Part shown: in pieces, positions 20,098-29,847 of the stretch | Position numbering within the stretch: position 1 is the stretch's first letter | Layout: every line of letters begins with the position of its first letter | From: Candidatus Kinetoplastibacterium galatii TCC219 | GTDB lineage: Bacteria > Pseudomonadota > Gammaproteobacteria > Burkholderiales > Burkholderiaceae_B | DNA length: 64,000 bases | Assembly: GCF_000340905.1 (NCBI RefSeq) | Contig: NC_020284.1 | Span: 558,001-622,000, forward strand | Direction: 5' to 3' | The notes under the pieces: model-generated | Seen by the model: only the letters and a program-made list of their open reading frames with translations | Told to the model about the DNA's origin: nothing | Database searches by the model: none | Made by a program: the position numbers and the translations under genes

Positions 20098-20351
20098 ATA
20101 AACACTCCGCGTATAACAATATTCTTATTAATAATCACACTCATAATATACAATATACAAATCTTGCTAATTAATCCTATTATAATGTTCCTGTATATTA
20201 TTGATTTATTATTCTATTAATAAATAAATATAAAAAATAATTTGTAACAATGTACAGAAGTGTATACCATTTAAATGCCCAAAATACCAGTTTTAACAAA
20301 TTTTTATTAGATATCACAACCTTATAAAATACTAGGAGAATCAATGAGATT

Positions 20352-20771
20352 ATGTTTAACCCATCATTAGATCAAGCAAGATATTTTTTCATAGAAGTAT
20401 GGAATAAGCATAAGCTATCAAAAACTTTGACTCCAATAGAGAAGACAACAATAGCATGTATACTAGAGCACCCTCAATTCTACAAAGATCTTGACAATAA
20501 AGAATCGATAAAAAATAGTTATAATTCTAATTTCCCAGAATCTAATCCGTTTCTTCATTTATCAATGCACTTGGCAATATCTGAACAATTACTTATAGAT
20601 CAGCCTTGTGGTATAAAAGCAGCTTATAACAAATTAATTACTAGTAACGATCCACATACTGCAATTCATAAAATAATAAAGTGCCTAACCTTAACAATAC
20701 AATACAGTCAAACACATAGATTAGAATTGGATTCCAACAAATACATGAATCTGATTAAAGATCTAATATAA
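20352..20771 (+). CDS. DUF1841 family protein
   Basis: The 139-residue product carries the full pattern of DUF1841, a conserved betaproteobacterial family of unknown function: MFNPSLDQARYFFIEVWNKH at the N-terminus, LTPIEKTTIACILEHPQF, and the best-kept stretch NPFLHLSMHLAISEQLLIDQP near residues 79-100. No catalytic residues or membrane segments can be identified; the His-rich NPFLHLSMHLAI helix is the obvious candidate site. It is convergent with dnaJ, with four bases between the two stops. Divergent from arcD with a 250-base gap that shows no other gene. Confidence 0.85.
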   Translation: MFNPSLDQARYFFIEVWNKHKLSKTLTPIEKTTIACILEHPQFYKDLDNKESIKNSYNSNFPESNPFLHLSMHLAISEQLLIDQPCGIKAAYNKLITSNDPHTAIHKIIKCLTLTIQYSQTHRLELDSNKYMNLIKDLI

Positions 20772-20775
20772 GATG

Positions 20776-21900
20776 CTAACTAAAAAATTCTTTTACTCTA
20801 TCTGTCCAAGATTTGCTTTGTGGTGAATGATGCCCGCCTTCATCTCTTAAAGATTGCTCAAATTGTCGAAGAATATTTTTCTGCTCCTCTTTTAATTTAA
20901 CAGGAATCTCTACAGCAACATGACAATATAAATCTCCATAATGAGAAGAGGAACGGACATTACGTATTCCCTTTCCTTTTAATCTAAAAGTCTTACCTGA
21001 TTGAGTACCTTCTGGTATTGATATCTCTGCTTTACCATTTAATGTGGGAACTTGTATAGATCCACCTAAAGCAGCACAAGTAAATGGAATCGTTAATTCA
21101 CAATGAAGGTCGTCGCCATCTCTCTTGAAAATCTTATGCGGCTTTATATGTATCTCGACATATAAATCACCTGGCTCTCCACCATTAATACCGATATCGC
21201 CATTCCCAGAAAGACGTATCCTCATTCCATCATCAATACCGACAGGAATTGACACTTGTAAAGTTTTATTACATCGTACTCTACCAACTCCTTTACAAGC
21301 GGAACAAGGATCTGTAATCTCTTCACCGCTACCATGACAAACGCTACATGTTTGCTGTACGCTAAAAAATCCCTGCTGCATACGTACAGAACCATTACCA
21401 TTGCATGCTCTGCATTTCTTAATGCTAGAACCTTCTTTGACACGTTTCCCTTCACACTTTCCGCAAATATCCCAGCCTGGGATATTAATATCTGTATTTA
21501 ATCCTGCAGATGCTTGTTCTAAAGTAATATCAAGCTTATATTTAAGATCTGAACCTCTATTCCTGCTATTACTACTCCCCCTCATCCCAGAGGACCCAAA
21601 TATATCTCCGAATATATCTCCAAAAGCATCAGCGAATCCGCCGCTATTGCTATAAGCATGATTCATACTCTGCTGTTCTGACCAAGAATGACCAAAACGA
21701 TCATATGCAGCACGTTTTTCTTTATCCTCTAAAACTTCATATGCCTCTTTAAGCTCCTTAAACTTTTCTTCGGCATCTTTATTGTTTGGGTTGCGGTCAG
21801 GATGGTATTTCATGGCTAACTTTCTGTATGCCTTTTTTATATCCTGATCAGATGCATCTCTTGTCACACCTAAAATATCATAAAAATCTTTTTTTGCCAT
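20776..21900 (-). CDS. dnaJ: Chaperone protein DnaJ (Hsp40)
   Basis: Co-chaperone that delivers unfolded proteins to DnaK and stimulates its ATPase. The 374 residues show the J domain with the HPD motif ([17 protein letters not shown], about 30-46), a Gly/Phe/Ser-rich linker (about 75-120), the four CxxCxGxG zinc repeats ([32 protein letters not shown]; about 145-205) and the C-terminal substrate-binding domain. It lies downstream of dnaK, but a strong terminator separates them, so expression needs read-through or its own promoter, which I could not place. Confidence 0.97.
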   Translation of the reverse strand: MAKKDFYDILGVTRDASDQDIKKAYRKLAMKYHPDRNPNNKDAEEKFKELKEAYEVLEDKEKRAAYDRFGHSWSEQQSMNHAYSNSGGFADAFGDIFGDIFGSSGMRGSSNSRNRGSDLKYKLDITLEQASAGLNTDINIPGWDICGKCEGKRVKEGSSIKKCRACNGNGSVRMQQGFFSVQQTCSVCHGSGEEITDPCSACKGVGRVRCNKTLQVSIPVGIDDGMRIRLSGNGDIGINGGEPGDLYVEIHIKPHKIFKRDGDDLHCELTIPFTCAALGGSIQVPTLNGKAEISIPEGTQSGKTFRLKGKGIRNVRSSSHYGDLYCHVAVEIPVKLKEEQKNILRQFEQSLRDEGGHHSPQSKSWTDRVKEFFS

Positions 21901-21952
21901 ATGTCTTTACAATATTTCTTACATAAGAAATATTCGGAAATTAATTAAAAAT

Positions 21953-21987
21953 TAAAAAAGCCCGACAATTAAAACCAACTATCGGGC
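21953..21987 (-). terminator. Terminator after dnaK
   Basis: On the minus strand, 11-base arms GCCCGATAGTT and AATTGTCGGGC (two G-U pairs) around a short loop are followed by a run of T residues. It lies 22 bases past the dnaK stop, before dnaJ, and fits an intrinsic terminator that would lower dnaJ expression relative to dnaK. Confidence 0.9.
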
Positions 21988-22009
21988 AACCAAATTCATA
22001 CACAGAAAA

Positions 22010-23938
22010 CTACTGATCTCGTTTTACTTCTTTAAAATCTGCGTCAACAACATCTTCATCTTTAGATGAATTATCATCTACATTTGTAGATTGCTGATTC
22101 TGAGCACCATCTTGCTGCATACTAGCATACATTTTCTCACTAAATTTTTGAGAAGCTGCAGCTAGAGCTGATATTTTTGATTCAATGACAGACTTATCAG
22201 AATCTTTCAACGCAACCTCTAGCTCTTTAATAGCGTTATCTATATTATCCTTTTCAGAAGCATCTATCTTGTCTCCATGATCATCTAATGCTTTTCTAGT
22301 GGAATGTATCAAGCTATCAGCCTGATTTCTAACTAAAGCTAATTCAGCAATACGATGATCCTCTTCAGCATTTATTTCTGCCTCTTTTATCATTTTTTGA
22401 ATTTCCTGTTCGGATAATCCGGAATTAGCTTTTATCGTAATCTTATTTTCTTTTCCAGTGCCTTTATCTTTTGCTGAAACATGTAGAATACCATTAGCAT
22501 CAATATCAAAAGTCACTTCTATCTGTGGTATACCTCTTGAAGACGGTGGAATACCCTCCAAATTGAACTCTCCAAGAGCTTTATTGCCAGAAGCTATTTC
22601 TCTTTCTCCTTGATAAACTTTTATTGTGACAGAAGGCTGGTTATCTTCAGCTGTAGAAAACACTTGAGAAAATCTTGTTGGGATAGTTGTATTTTTCTGT
22701 ATCATTTTTGTCATAACCCCACCAAGAGTCTCTATGCCAAGAGATAGCGGCGTAACATCAAGCAATAAAACATCCTTACGCTCTCCAGATAATACAGCCC
22801 CTTGTATAGCAGCACCAGCAGCAACTGCCTCATCAGGATTTACATCCTTTCTAGGATCTTTGCCAAAAAACTCTTTAACTTTATCTTGAACCTTAGGCAT
22901 GCGAGTCATTCCGCCAACCAAGATCACGTCATCTATATCTGAAGTTGATATACCAGCATCTTTAATTGCTGTTTTACAAGGATCTATTGTTCTATTTATC
23001 AAGTCTTCTACTAAAGACTCCAGCTTAGAACGAGAAACCTTCATGTTTAAATGCTTAGGACCTGAAGAATCAGCGGTTATATATGGTAAATTAATCTCTG
23101 TTTGTTGTGATGAAGACAGCTCTATCTTACATTTTTCGGCAGCTTCCTTGAGTCTCTGTAGAGCAAGAATATCTTGAGACAAATCTAATCCTTGATCCTT
23201 TTTAAACTCGCCTATTATATACTGTATAATTCGTTGGTCAAAATCTTCACCTCCTAAAAATGTATCTCCATTAGTAGAAAGAACTTCGAATTGTTTGTCA
23301 CCATCTATCTCAGCTATTTCAATTACCGATACATCAAAAGTACCACCGCCGAGATCATACACTACTATTTTTCTATCAGATTTCTCAGATTTATCTAAAC
23401 CAAAAGCCAATGCCGCTGCAGTTGGCTCATTTATGATTCTCTTAACATTAAGCCCAGCTATTCTCCCAGCATCCTTTGTAGCCTGTCTCTGACTGTCGTT
23501 AAAATATGCTGGCACTGTTATAACAGCATCCGTTACTTCTTCACCCAAATAATCTTCTGCTGTCTTTTTCATTTTACGCAATATTTCAGCAGAAACTTGC
23601 GGAGGAGCTATTTTGTTGCCCCTAACATCTATCCAAGCATCATCATTATCAGCCTTAACTATAGAGTAAGGCATAAGATCTATATCTTTCTGCACCTCTT
23701 TTTCAGAGAATTTGCGTCCAATTAAGCGCTTGCTAGCATAAATAGTATTCTTAGAGTTTGTAACAGCCTGTCTTTTTGCAGAAGTCCCAACCAGAACCTC
23801 TCCATCTTCCATGTATGCTACTATCGAAGGAGTTGTTCTAGCTCCTTCAGAATTTTCTATAATTCTTATCTGGCTACCATCCATAACAGCAACGCAGCTA
23901 TTAGTAGTACCAAGATCGATACCAATAGTTTTTCCCAT
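22010..23938 (-). CDS. dnaK: Chaperone protein DnaK (Hsp70)
   Basis: ATP-driven chaperone for folding and protein quality control. At 642 residues it is full length. Seen in order: phosphate loop 1 [13 protein letters not shown] (about 6-18), [22 protein letters not shown], phosphate loop 2 [12 protein letters not shown], adenosine motif [11 protein letters not shown], linker [19 protein letters not shown], then the substrate-binding domain and helical lid. The tail is rich in Gln, Asn and Asp and ends EVKRDQ. It is preceded by a sigma-32-type promoter and followed by a strong terminator. DnaK is typically very abundant in endosymbionts. Confidence 0.98.
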   Translation of the reverse strand: MGKTIGIDLGTTNSCVAVMDGSQIRIIENSEGARTTPSIVAYMEDGEVLVGTSAKRQAVTNSKNTIYASKRLIGRKFSEKEVQKDIDLMPYSIVKADNDDAWIDVRGNKIAPPQVSAEILRKMKKTAEDYLGEEVTDAVITVPAYFNDSQRQATKDAGRIAGLNVKRIINEPTAAALAFGLDKSEKSDRKIVVYDLGGGTFDVSVIEIAEIDGDKQFEVLSTNGDTFLGGEDFDQRIIQYIIGEFKKDQGLDLSQDILALQRLKEAAEKCKIELSSSQQTEINLPYITADSSGPKHLNMKVSRSKLESLVEDLINRTIDPCKTAIKDAGISTSDIDDVILVGGMTRMPKVQDKVKEFFGKDPRKDVNPDEAVAAGAAIQGAVLSGERKDVLLLDVTPLSLGIETLGGVMTKMIQKNTTIPTRFSQVFSTAEDNQPSVTIKVYQGEREIASGNKALGEFNLEGIPPSSRGIPQIEVTFDIDANGILHVSAKDKGTGKENKITIKANSGLSEQEIQKMIKEAEINAEEDHRIAELALVRNQADSLIHSTRKALDDHGDKIDASEKDNIDNAIKELEVALKDSDKSVIESKISALAAASQKFSEKMYASMQQDGAQNQQSTNVDDNSSKDEDVVDADFKEVKRDQ

Positions 23939-23990
23939 AATATACTTGCCTTAATAAATTGTATAATGTAAATAATTTCTCTTTAACATA

Positions 23991-24019
23991 ATATTGGGGT
24001 CTAACAAATGCTTTTCAAG
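23991..24019 (-). promoter_or_regulatory. Sigma-32 (RpoH) heat-shock promoter of dnaK
   Basis: On the minus strand, CTTGAA (24019-24014) is followed after 14 bases by CCCCAATAT (23999-23991). This matches the sigma-32 consensus (CTTGAA, 13-17 bases, CCCCATNT) very well, about 50 bases before the dnaK ATG in the gap between grpE and dnaK. It implies that an RpoH factor is encoded elsewhere. Confidence 0.85.
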
Positions 24020-24042
24020 ACCACTAATAATAAACATTGATA

Positions 24043-24594
24043 TTATTCGGTATCTGTATTTCCGGCAGACACAACCACTAAAGCTGGCCTCAAAATCCGA
24101 TCGGAAAGAGTGTATCCTTTCTGTAACAATTCCAAAACAGTGTTTGCTTGTTTGTCAGATTTAATTGATGAGATGGCTTGGTGTATTTTAGGATCAAACT
24201 TATCACCAACTAATGGATTAATTTCTTTTAGGAAATTTCTTTCAAAAACAGCCTCAAGTTGCTTTAAAGTTATCTCCACACCTTCTATTAAAGAATCAAT
24301 TGTCTGGTTTGATTGCAGTAATGCAGCCTCCAAACTATCCTTTACTGGTACTAAACCTTCAGCAAATGATTCAATACCAAATTTTCTAACCTTGGAAATA
24401 TCATCATTGGAACGCCTCTTAATATTTTCAATTTCGGCATAGCTACGTAGAATTTTCTCATTCTGTTCTTTTATAGTTAAATTAGCATCTTCTAACTTTT
24501 TACTAAGATCAGCGATATCTTCAATAATATTTTCTGAGCTAGTTTCCTTTGTCTCTTGAGAAACCATTTCATCAGGAATATTTATGTCTGTCAT
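24043..24594 (-). CDS. grpE: Nucleotide exchange factor GrpE
   Basis: Releases ADP from DnaK to complete the chaperone cycle. The 183-residue product has an acidic N-terminus, a long coiled-coil helix (about 30-100, with YAEIENIKRRSNDDISKV) and a C-terminal beta domain with the conserved NPLVGDKFDPKIHQAIS and TVLELLQKGYTLSDRILRPALVVVS. It begins with a GGAG-type site and is first in grpE-dnaK-dnaJ on the minus strand. No heat-shock promoter was visible directly before grpE; that in front of dnaK lies downstream of it. Confidence 0.96.
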   Translation of the reverse strand: MTDINIPDEMVSQETKETSSENIIEDIADLSKKLEDANLTIKEQNEKILRSYAEIENIKRRSNDDISKVRKFGIESFAEGLVPVKDSLEAALLQSNQTIDSLIEGVEITLKQLEAVFERNFLKEINPLVGDKFDPKIHQAISSIKSDKQANTVLELLQKGYTLSDRILRPALVVVSAGNTDTE

Positions 24595-24670
24595 TGTGAA
24601 CTCCTTAATAATCTTGTTTGTAAATAACTAAAAGTTAAAGCATATTATATAAATAAATCAAAATAAATTA

Positions 24671-25741
24671 TCACCAGTTATGTAAATTTAATCTTACCAT
24701 TTCTGATAATTTATTTATCCAGAAAGAATTATCATTTAAAGAAGGGATCATGTTAAATTCTTTACCGCCAGAATCTATAAATAATTGACGATAGATACAA
24801 TTGACTTCCTCAAGGGTTTCCAAACAATCAGCAACAAAACCAGGGCATATAATATCAACCCTTGACAATCCATCTTTAGCTAAACACTTTAATCTATCTG
24901 AAGTATAAGGACTAAGCCATCTAGAATAGCCAAAACGGCTCTGAAATGTCATCTCAATTTGACTTTCATTAATATCCAATTTCTTTTTCAATTCTAAATA
25001 TGTTTCCAAACAATCACTGTAATAAGGGTCTCCAAGCGTTACTGAGCTACATGGTATTCCATGAAAACTAACAATTAACATTTCTGACTTGCCTTTCTCT
25101 TTCCAAAAATTATTAATGCTATTAACTAAAGAGTCTATGTAAAAACTAGCAGTATTAAATCTCTTCAAAAAACGAAACTCAGGTATATTTCTAAGTCTTG
25201 TTAAATAATTAGTAACAAGACTTATAGAACTACCTGTAGTACTAGAAGAGTACTGTGGGTACAATGGAATTATTAATATTCTTGAACATTTTTTATCACT
25301 AATTAATGAATTAATAGCACTTTTTATGGAAGGATCTCCATATCTCATACCAAGTTCAATTTCAATACTAAGACCACTATCTTCTATGATTTTTTTAAGC
25401 TTTATAACCTGATTGTTGCTATAAACAAGCATAGGTGATCCATCTTTAGTCCATATTTCCTTATAAAGATTCTTTAGCTTGAATGGTCTGAATACTAATA
25501 TAAAACAGTACAAAATAGGAATCCAAAAATACCTTGATATTTCAATAACTCTATTATCTGATAAAAATTCTCTTAGGTAACGACGAATATCACCTATGCA
25601 GAATGTTTTAGGTGTGCCTAGATTTACTAATAAAACACCGACAATATTTTTATTATTTGTATTTTTTAATCTCACATTATCACTATCTATTAATATTTTT
25701 TCACTTTTATCTCTCCTATTAGAAAAAAAGCTAAAAATCAT
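24671..25741 (-). CDS. hemH: Ferrochelatase
   Basis: Inserts ferrous iron into protoporphyrin IX, the last step of haem synthesis, at the inner face of the membrane. Motifs seen: VGVLLVNLGTPKTF, LRYGDPSI-type MRYGDPSIKSAI, IPLYPQYSSSTTGSS, VSFHGIP with the catalytic histidine, and the region with CPGFVADCLETLEEV holding the conserved glutamates. I set the start at 25741, where a perfect GGAGG lies six bases upstream, giving 356 residues; upstream starts at 25753 or a TTG lack such a site. Haem supply by the symbiont is a known feature of trypanosomatid symbioses. Confidence 0.95.
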   Translation of the reverse strand: MIFSFFSNRRDKSEKILIDSDNVRLKNTNNKNIVGVLLVNLGTPKTFCIGDIRRYLREFLSDNRVIEISRYFWIPILYCFILVFRPFKLKNLYKEIWTKDGSPMLVYSNNQVIKLKKIIEDSGLSIEIELGMRYGDPSIKSAINSLISDKKCSRILIIPLYPQYSSSTTGSSISLVTNYLTRLRNIPEFRFLKRFNTASFYIDSLVNSINNFWKEKGKSEMLIVSFHGIPCSSVTLGDPYYSDCLETYLELKKKLDINESQIEMTFQSRFGYSRWLSPYTSDRLKCLAKDGLSRVDIICPGFVADCLETLEEVNCIYRQLFIDSGGKEFNMIPSLNDNSFWINKLSEMVRLNLHNW

Positions 25742-26028
25742 GAAATCCTCCATTATTAACAATTCTATTTAATTAATTTAATAACATTTAAGGTATTAAT
25801 GAAAAAGTAATATCTATCACAGAATAAATAAACGATAATATCTAGTTATGTGTTAATAATAAAAAAACAAGAAAACAAAATCACATATATCCATATTGGT
25901 CAGAACTATTTTAAAAAATGATAGAATAAAACATATGATTTGTAATACTTACTAAGATTTATATATAAGATATATTCGACGATGCAGTATGGCTTTAAGT
26001 GATATTTAAAATTAACGAAAGACAATAT

Positions 26029-26928
26029 ATGAATTTCCCAATAATTGCTCTAATAGGCAGATACCAAGATGCTAGGCTAGATGAACCTCTAAGAGCTATA
26101 GCCGAAATGCTTTCAAGGACAGGTAGAAAAGTAATTATAGAATCTGCTACCGCATCTAATACTAATATATATGACTACACAGTAGCCAACATTGATACTA
26201 TAGGAAAAACAGCATCTCTGGCAATAGTAACAGGAGGTGATGGAACAGTGCTAGGAGCAGCAAGATATTTATCGCCTTACAGTTTGCCTATTTTAGGAAT
26301 AAATCATGGCAGATTAGGATTTATTGCTGATATTTCTATCGATGAAACATATAATGCATTAATTAATGTAATGGATGGGTTTTATACTTTAGAAGAAAGA
26401 TTAGTAATAGAAGGTAGCATATGTCGAGATAACAAAAAGATGTACTCAGATTTTGCTCTAAATGATATTGTTATACACCGCGCTGGCATCGGTGGAATGA
26501 TAGAAGTCAAAGTAGAACTTAATGATGTTTTTATGTATACAATAAGATCAGATGGTTTAATAGTAGCAACACCAACTGGTTCAACAGCATATGCTCTAGC
26601 TTCAAATGGTCCTATTATACATCCTAAACTTAATGCAATAGTTCTAGTACCAATAGCACCTCAAACTCTATCTAATAGACCCATAGTAGTACCCTCTAGT
26701 GGTTCTCTAACAATGACACTACTGACAGTTGGTAGAAAAGAAATAGAGGCAAATGTACACTTTGATATGCAAACATGGTCTGAATTGCAACCAGGTGATT
26801 GCATAAATATACAAAAGTCAAAACATGCTGCAAAATTCATCCATCCAAATGGATATAATTTTTTCTCCACCCTACGTAGAAAGCTTAATTGGAATGTTAT
26901 GCCAAAATCACTGGACAATATTGAATAA
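26029..26928 (+). CDS. nadK: NAD kinase
   Basis: Phosphorylates NAD to NADP in the cytosol. From the ATG at 26029 (MNFPIIALIGRY) it is 299 residues, close to the usual 290-300; a longer ORF starts at 25999 without family support. Motifs: ATP-grasping VTGGDGTVLGAARYL with the catalytic aspartate (about 70-85), GINHGRLGFIAD, the NAD-binding LNDIVIHR and the DGLIVATPTGSTAYALASNGPII loop in two overlapping pieces. It precedes recN by five bases, an order common in betaproteobacteria, and is divergent from hemH. Confidence 0.95.
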   Translation: MNFPIIALIGRYQDARLDEPLRAIAEMLSRTGRKVIIESATASNTNIYDYTVANIDTIGKTASLAIVTGGDGTVLGAARYLSPYSLPILGINHGRLGFIADISIDETYNALINVMDGFYTLEERLVIEGSICRDNKKMYSDFALNDIVIHRAGIGGMIEVKVELNDVFMYTIRSDGLIVATPTGSTAYALASNGPIIHPKLNAIVLVPIAPQTLSNRPIVVPSSGSLTMTLLTVGRKEIEANVHFDMQTWSELQPGDCINIQKSKHAAKFIHPNGYNFFSTLRRKLNWNVMPKSLDNIE

Positions 26929-26933
26929 GTATT

Positions 26934-28595
26934 ATGTTAAAAACACTATTTATTAAAGATTTTATAATTGTGAAAGAAGTAGAAGTTCGTTTTGATAATG
27001 GCTTTGCAGTATTTTCTGGTGAGACGGGAGCGGGTAAATCTATCATTATAGATGCATTATCACTAGTACTAGGAAATAGACCGGAAACCACTGTATTAAG
27101 AGAAGGTGCTTCTTATACCGAGATCATAGCAGTATTCGATAACAATGATCAATCATCGTCATGGCTAGAGAAATATAATATAGATATTAAGCCAGAAATA
27201 ACAATTAGAAGAATAATTGATAAACAATCACGCAGTAAAGGGTATATAAATAACTATAGATCCACGATGGCTAGTATTAGATCGATAGGGTCTATGCTTG
27301 TGAAAATATATAGTCAGTATGCCTATCAAGATTTACTTAATGCTGAATCACAACGCATAATCTTAGATTCCTACGGTGGGTACAAATTTTTAATACAACA
27401 AACTAAACATTACTGGGAGTTATGGCGATCCGCTAAGAAAAATTTAGAGAATTCTATACAACATGAATCTGATTTACAAAATGAATTAGAGCAATTACAT
27501 TGGAAAACAAGTGAAATAGAGTTAATTAAATTCTCAGACAGTGATTTAGCTAGTATATATTCAGACTACAAGAAATTATCTAATATAGAGAGTATAGTCG
27601 AGACTTGTAACTCTATCGTTGAGCATCTTGATGGTAATCACGCATCAGCATATAGATTAACTAATAAAAGCATAAATTTACTTCAACAAATCATAGAGTC
27701 TGATCCATCACTTTTAAAAATATATGAAGAATTAATTTCAGCTCAAATAACTATAAAAGAAGTAGTATCTGATCTAAATAACTACATGAGTAAAATAGAT
27801 ATTGATCCTAATTATATTAAATTATTGGAATCTAAAATTTCTGATATAGAAACATTATCAAAGAAGCTAAAAACAAAACCTTGTGATATTAATAGTCTGT
27901 ATGAAAAAATACAAATTAGGATTAATGAAATAAAAAACACAAATATCGATTTTTTAAAAAAACAAGAAAAATTAACTAAGGAGCAATACATAGATTATGC
28001 AACTAAGTTATCAGAGCAAAGGAAAAAAACTGCTATTGAATTAAGCAAAAAAGTCACGGATATAATAAAAACACTAGCTATGAATGACAAAATTTTTAAA
28101 ATAGAGGTGACGAATGTAAACGAATCATCTTCTGGAATAGATGATGTGAGATTTCTAATTTATGATCAATTTTCTACTCCAAAGCCAATCATGAAAATAG
28201 CTTCCGGAGGAGAAATATCAAGAATTTACTTGTCAATATCTGTGACGACTAATTATAACAATACCCCTACTTTAGTATTTGATGAGATTGATAATGGCAT
28301 AGGTGGGTCGGTGGCAGAAAACATAGGCAAACTTTTAAAAAAAATTAGCAAATCTCATCAGATATTAGTCATAACTCATTTGCCACAAGTAGCTTCATAT
28401 GGCGATAATCATTTCCTAGTAACTAAGTATAAAGAAAATAGAGCAATTTTTTCAAGAATCAATTTACTATCAAGCAATGAAAGGACTAAAGAAATAGCAA
28501 GAATGCTGGGAGGTGCAAAAATAACAAATACAACTGTAATTCATGCAAAAGAAATGTTGGAAAATATTAAGAATTATAATTCTAGCGAGAATTAA
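26934..28595 (+). CDS. recN: DNA repair protein RecN
   Basis: SMC-like ATPase used in double-strand break repair. The 553 residues show N-terminal Walker A FSGETGAGKSIIIDALSL (about 29-45), two coiled-coil arms (about 165-370), the ABC signature ASGGEISRIYLSI and Walker B LVFDEIDNGIGG, then the D-loop/His-switch ITHLPQVASYGDNHF and the ending with EIARMLGG. It follows nadK closely, so the two are likely co-transcribed. Length and motifs look complete, as with ruvABC in this window, so recombination repair has been kept. Confidence 0.95.
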   Translation: MLKTLFIKDFIIVKEVEVRFDNGFAVFSGETGAGKSIIIDALSLVLGNRPETTVLREGASYTEIIAVFDNNDQSSSWLEKYNIDIKPEITIRRIIDKQSRSKGYINNYRSTMASIRSIGSMLVKIYSQYAYQDLLNAESQRIILDSYGGYKFLIQQTKHYWELWRSAKKNLENSIQHESDLQNELEQLHWKTSEIELIKFSDSDLASIYSDYKKLSNIESIVETCNSIVEHLDGNHASAYRLTNKSINLLQQIIESDPSLLKIYEELISAQITIKEVVSDLNNYMSKIDIDPNYIKLLESKISDIETLSKKLKTKPCDINSLYEKIQIRINEIKNTNIDFLKKQEKLTKEQYIDYATKLSEQRKKTAIELSKKVTDIIKTLAMNDKIFKIEVTNVNESSSGIDDVRFLIYDQFSTPKPIMKIASGGEISRIYLSISVTTNYNNTPTLVFDEIDNGIGGSVAENIGKLLKKISKSHQILVITHLPQVASYGDNHFLVTKYKENRAIFSRINLLSSNERTKEIARMLGGAKITNTTVIHAKEMLENIKNYNSSEN

Positions 28596-28677
28596 TATTA
28601 ATCATGTTTAGTGGATTCTATAATAATAAAATATTATGAATTATATTTTTCTATACAGAACTTATGGTGGCTGATTT

Positions 28678-29013
28678 ATGTATTCATATATTAAAGTTAG
28701 CAAATTTACATTTGCTTTAATAATAGTTGCATTAGCAAGTGGGTGCCAGTATAAAGGACCAAAATTACTATGTTTACCATATTCTGCAGATATAGACCAA
28801 GGAAGGGTAATTGATATAGAAAAGATCAAAATGCTTAGAGAAAACCTGACATCTGATCAGGTTAGAATATTACTTGGAAAACCAACAATTATTAAAGATG
28901 GTAATTGGGAATATTTCCACTATTGCTGTAAACCTAATGAAGAACCTAAGATCACAAAGCTTACATTAGAATTTGTAGAAAATAAACTGAAAATATGGTA
29001 TAAAAAACCATAA
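28678..29013 (+). CDS. bamE: Outer-membrane assembly lipoprotein BamE (SmpA)
   Basis: Small lipoprotein of the BAM complex that inserts porins and other beta-barrels. The 111-residue product has a lipoprotein signal with lipobox LASGC (cysteine at residue 23), then the family pattern DIEKIKMLRENLTSDQVRILLGKPTI and WEYFHYCCKP. It is a little variable at the C-terminus, but no stop or frameshift is seen. It lies between recN and dapB on the plus strand. In related genomes fur is often between recN and bamE; it is not here. The retained porin gene gives BamE an obvious client. Confidence 0.9.
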   Translation: MYSYIKVSKFTFALIIVALASGCQYKGPKLLCLPYSADIDQGRVIDIEKIKMLRENLTSDQVRILLGKPTIIKDGNWEYFHYCCKPNEEPKITKLTLEFVENKLKIWYKKP

Positions 29014-29060
29014 TTATCTTAAAAGTATTGAAGCAAATTATCAAAAACTGAGGAAATCTT

Positions 29061-29837
29061 ATGCGTTTAGCTGTATCTGGATCCAGTGGAAGAATGGGAT
29101 CATCTATAATTAAAACATTATTAAAAAATCCAGATTTACAACTGGTAACAGCTTTAGACTCTTCAAGTAGTAAATACTTGGGACAGAAGATAGAAGGATC
29201 TAATATTTCATTAACAGATGACTTAGATTCATTGAAAAATGCTGATTGTCTTATAGATTTTACTAGACCAGAAGGCACAATAAAAAATTTGTCATATTGT
29301 TTGAAATATAATGTAAATATGGTTATAGGCACCACTGGATTTAGCGAAGACGAGCTAAATCTAATAGAACAAGCATCAAAAAATATAGCCATAATACACG
29401 CCTCAAATACAAGTATTGGTGTAAATGCAACATTAAAGCTTATAGAATTAGCATCGAAAATATTAAAATCTGGCTATGATGTTGAGATATTTGAAGCTCA
29501 CCATAGCGAGAAAGTTGACAGTCCATCTGGAACTTCTATTACAATGGGAGAGACTATAGCAAAAGCATGGGGAGTCTCTCTTCCTGAAGTTGCAACATGG
29601 GCAAGACATGGTCATACAGGACCTAGGAAACCAGGAACAATTGGCTTCTCAGTAATGAGAGGTGGTGATATTGTGGGAGATCATTCAGTTTATTTTTGTG
29701 GTCATGGAGAACGAATAGAAATTACTCATAGATCAAACAGTAGAGAGAATTATGTCAATGGAGCAATTCAAGCGGCGATTTTCCTTAAAAATAAGAAAAA
29801 CGGCAAATTCACTATGAATGACGTATTGTCTCTGTGA
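29061..29837 (+). CDS. dapB: 4-hydroxy-tetrahydrodipicolinate reductase
   Basis: NAD(P)H-dependent step of the diaminopimelate/lysine pathway, needed for peptidoglycan. The 258-residue enzyme shows the cofactor loop VSGSSGRMGSSII (about 4-16), the conserved IDFTRPEGT and VIGTTGF, and the catalytic segment EAHHSEKVDSPSGTS (about 152-166) with the two histidines and the lysine. The ending (GAIQAAIFL) is typical. It is convergent with murB, with ten bases between stops. The preceding bamE-dapB order matches Bordetella-like genomes. Confidence 0.96.
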   Translation: MRLAVSGSSGRMGSSIIKTLLKNPDLQLVTALDSSSSKYLGQKIEGSNISLTDDLDSLKNADCLIDFTRPEGTIKNLSYCLKYNVNMVIGTTGFSEDELNLIEQASKNIAIIHASNTSIGVNATLKLIELASKILKSGYDVEIFEAHHSEKVDSPSGTSITMGETIAKAWGVSLPEVATWARHGHTGPRKPGTIGFSVMRGGDIVGDHSVYFCGHGERIEITHRSNSRENYVNGAIQAAIFLKNKKNGKFTMNDVLSL

Positions 29838-29847
29838 AAAATATCAT

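Noticed and set aside
24595-24670. CIRCE element or heat-shock promoter directly before grpE
   Set aside because: Neither the TTAGCACTC/GAGTGCTAA repeat nor a CTTGAA/CCCCAT pair is present in this gap.
28961-29392. 143-codon minus-strand frame over dapB
   Set aside because: Shadow of bamE/dapB; no ribosome-binding site and no similarity recognised.
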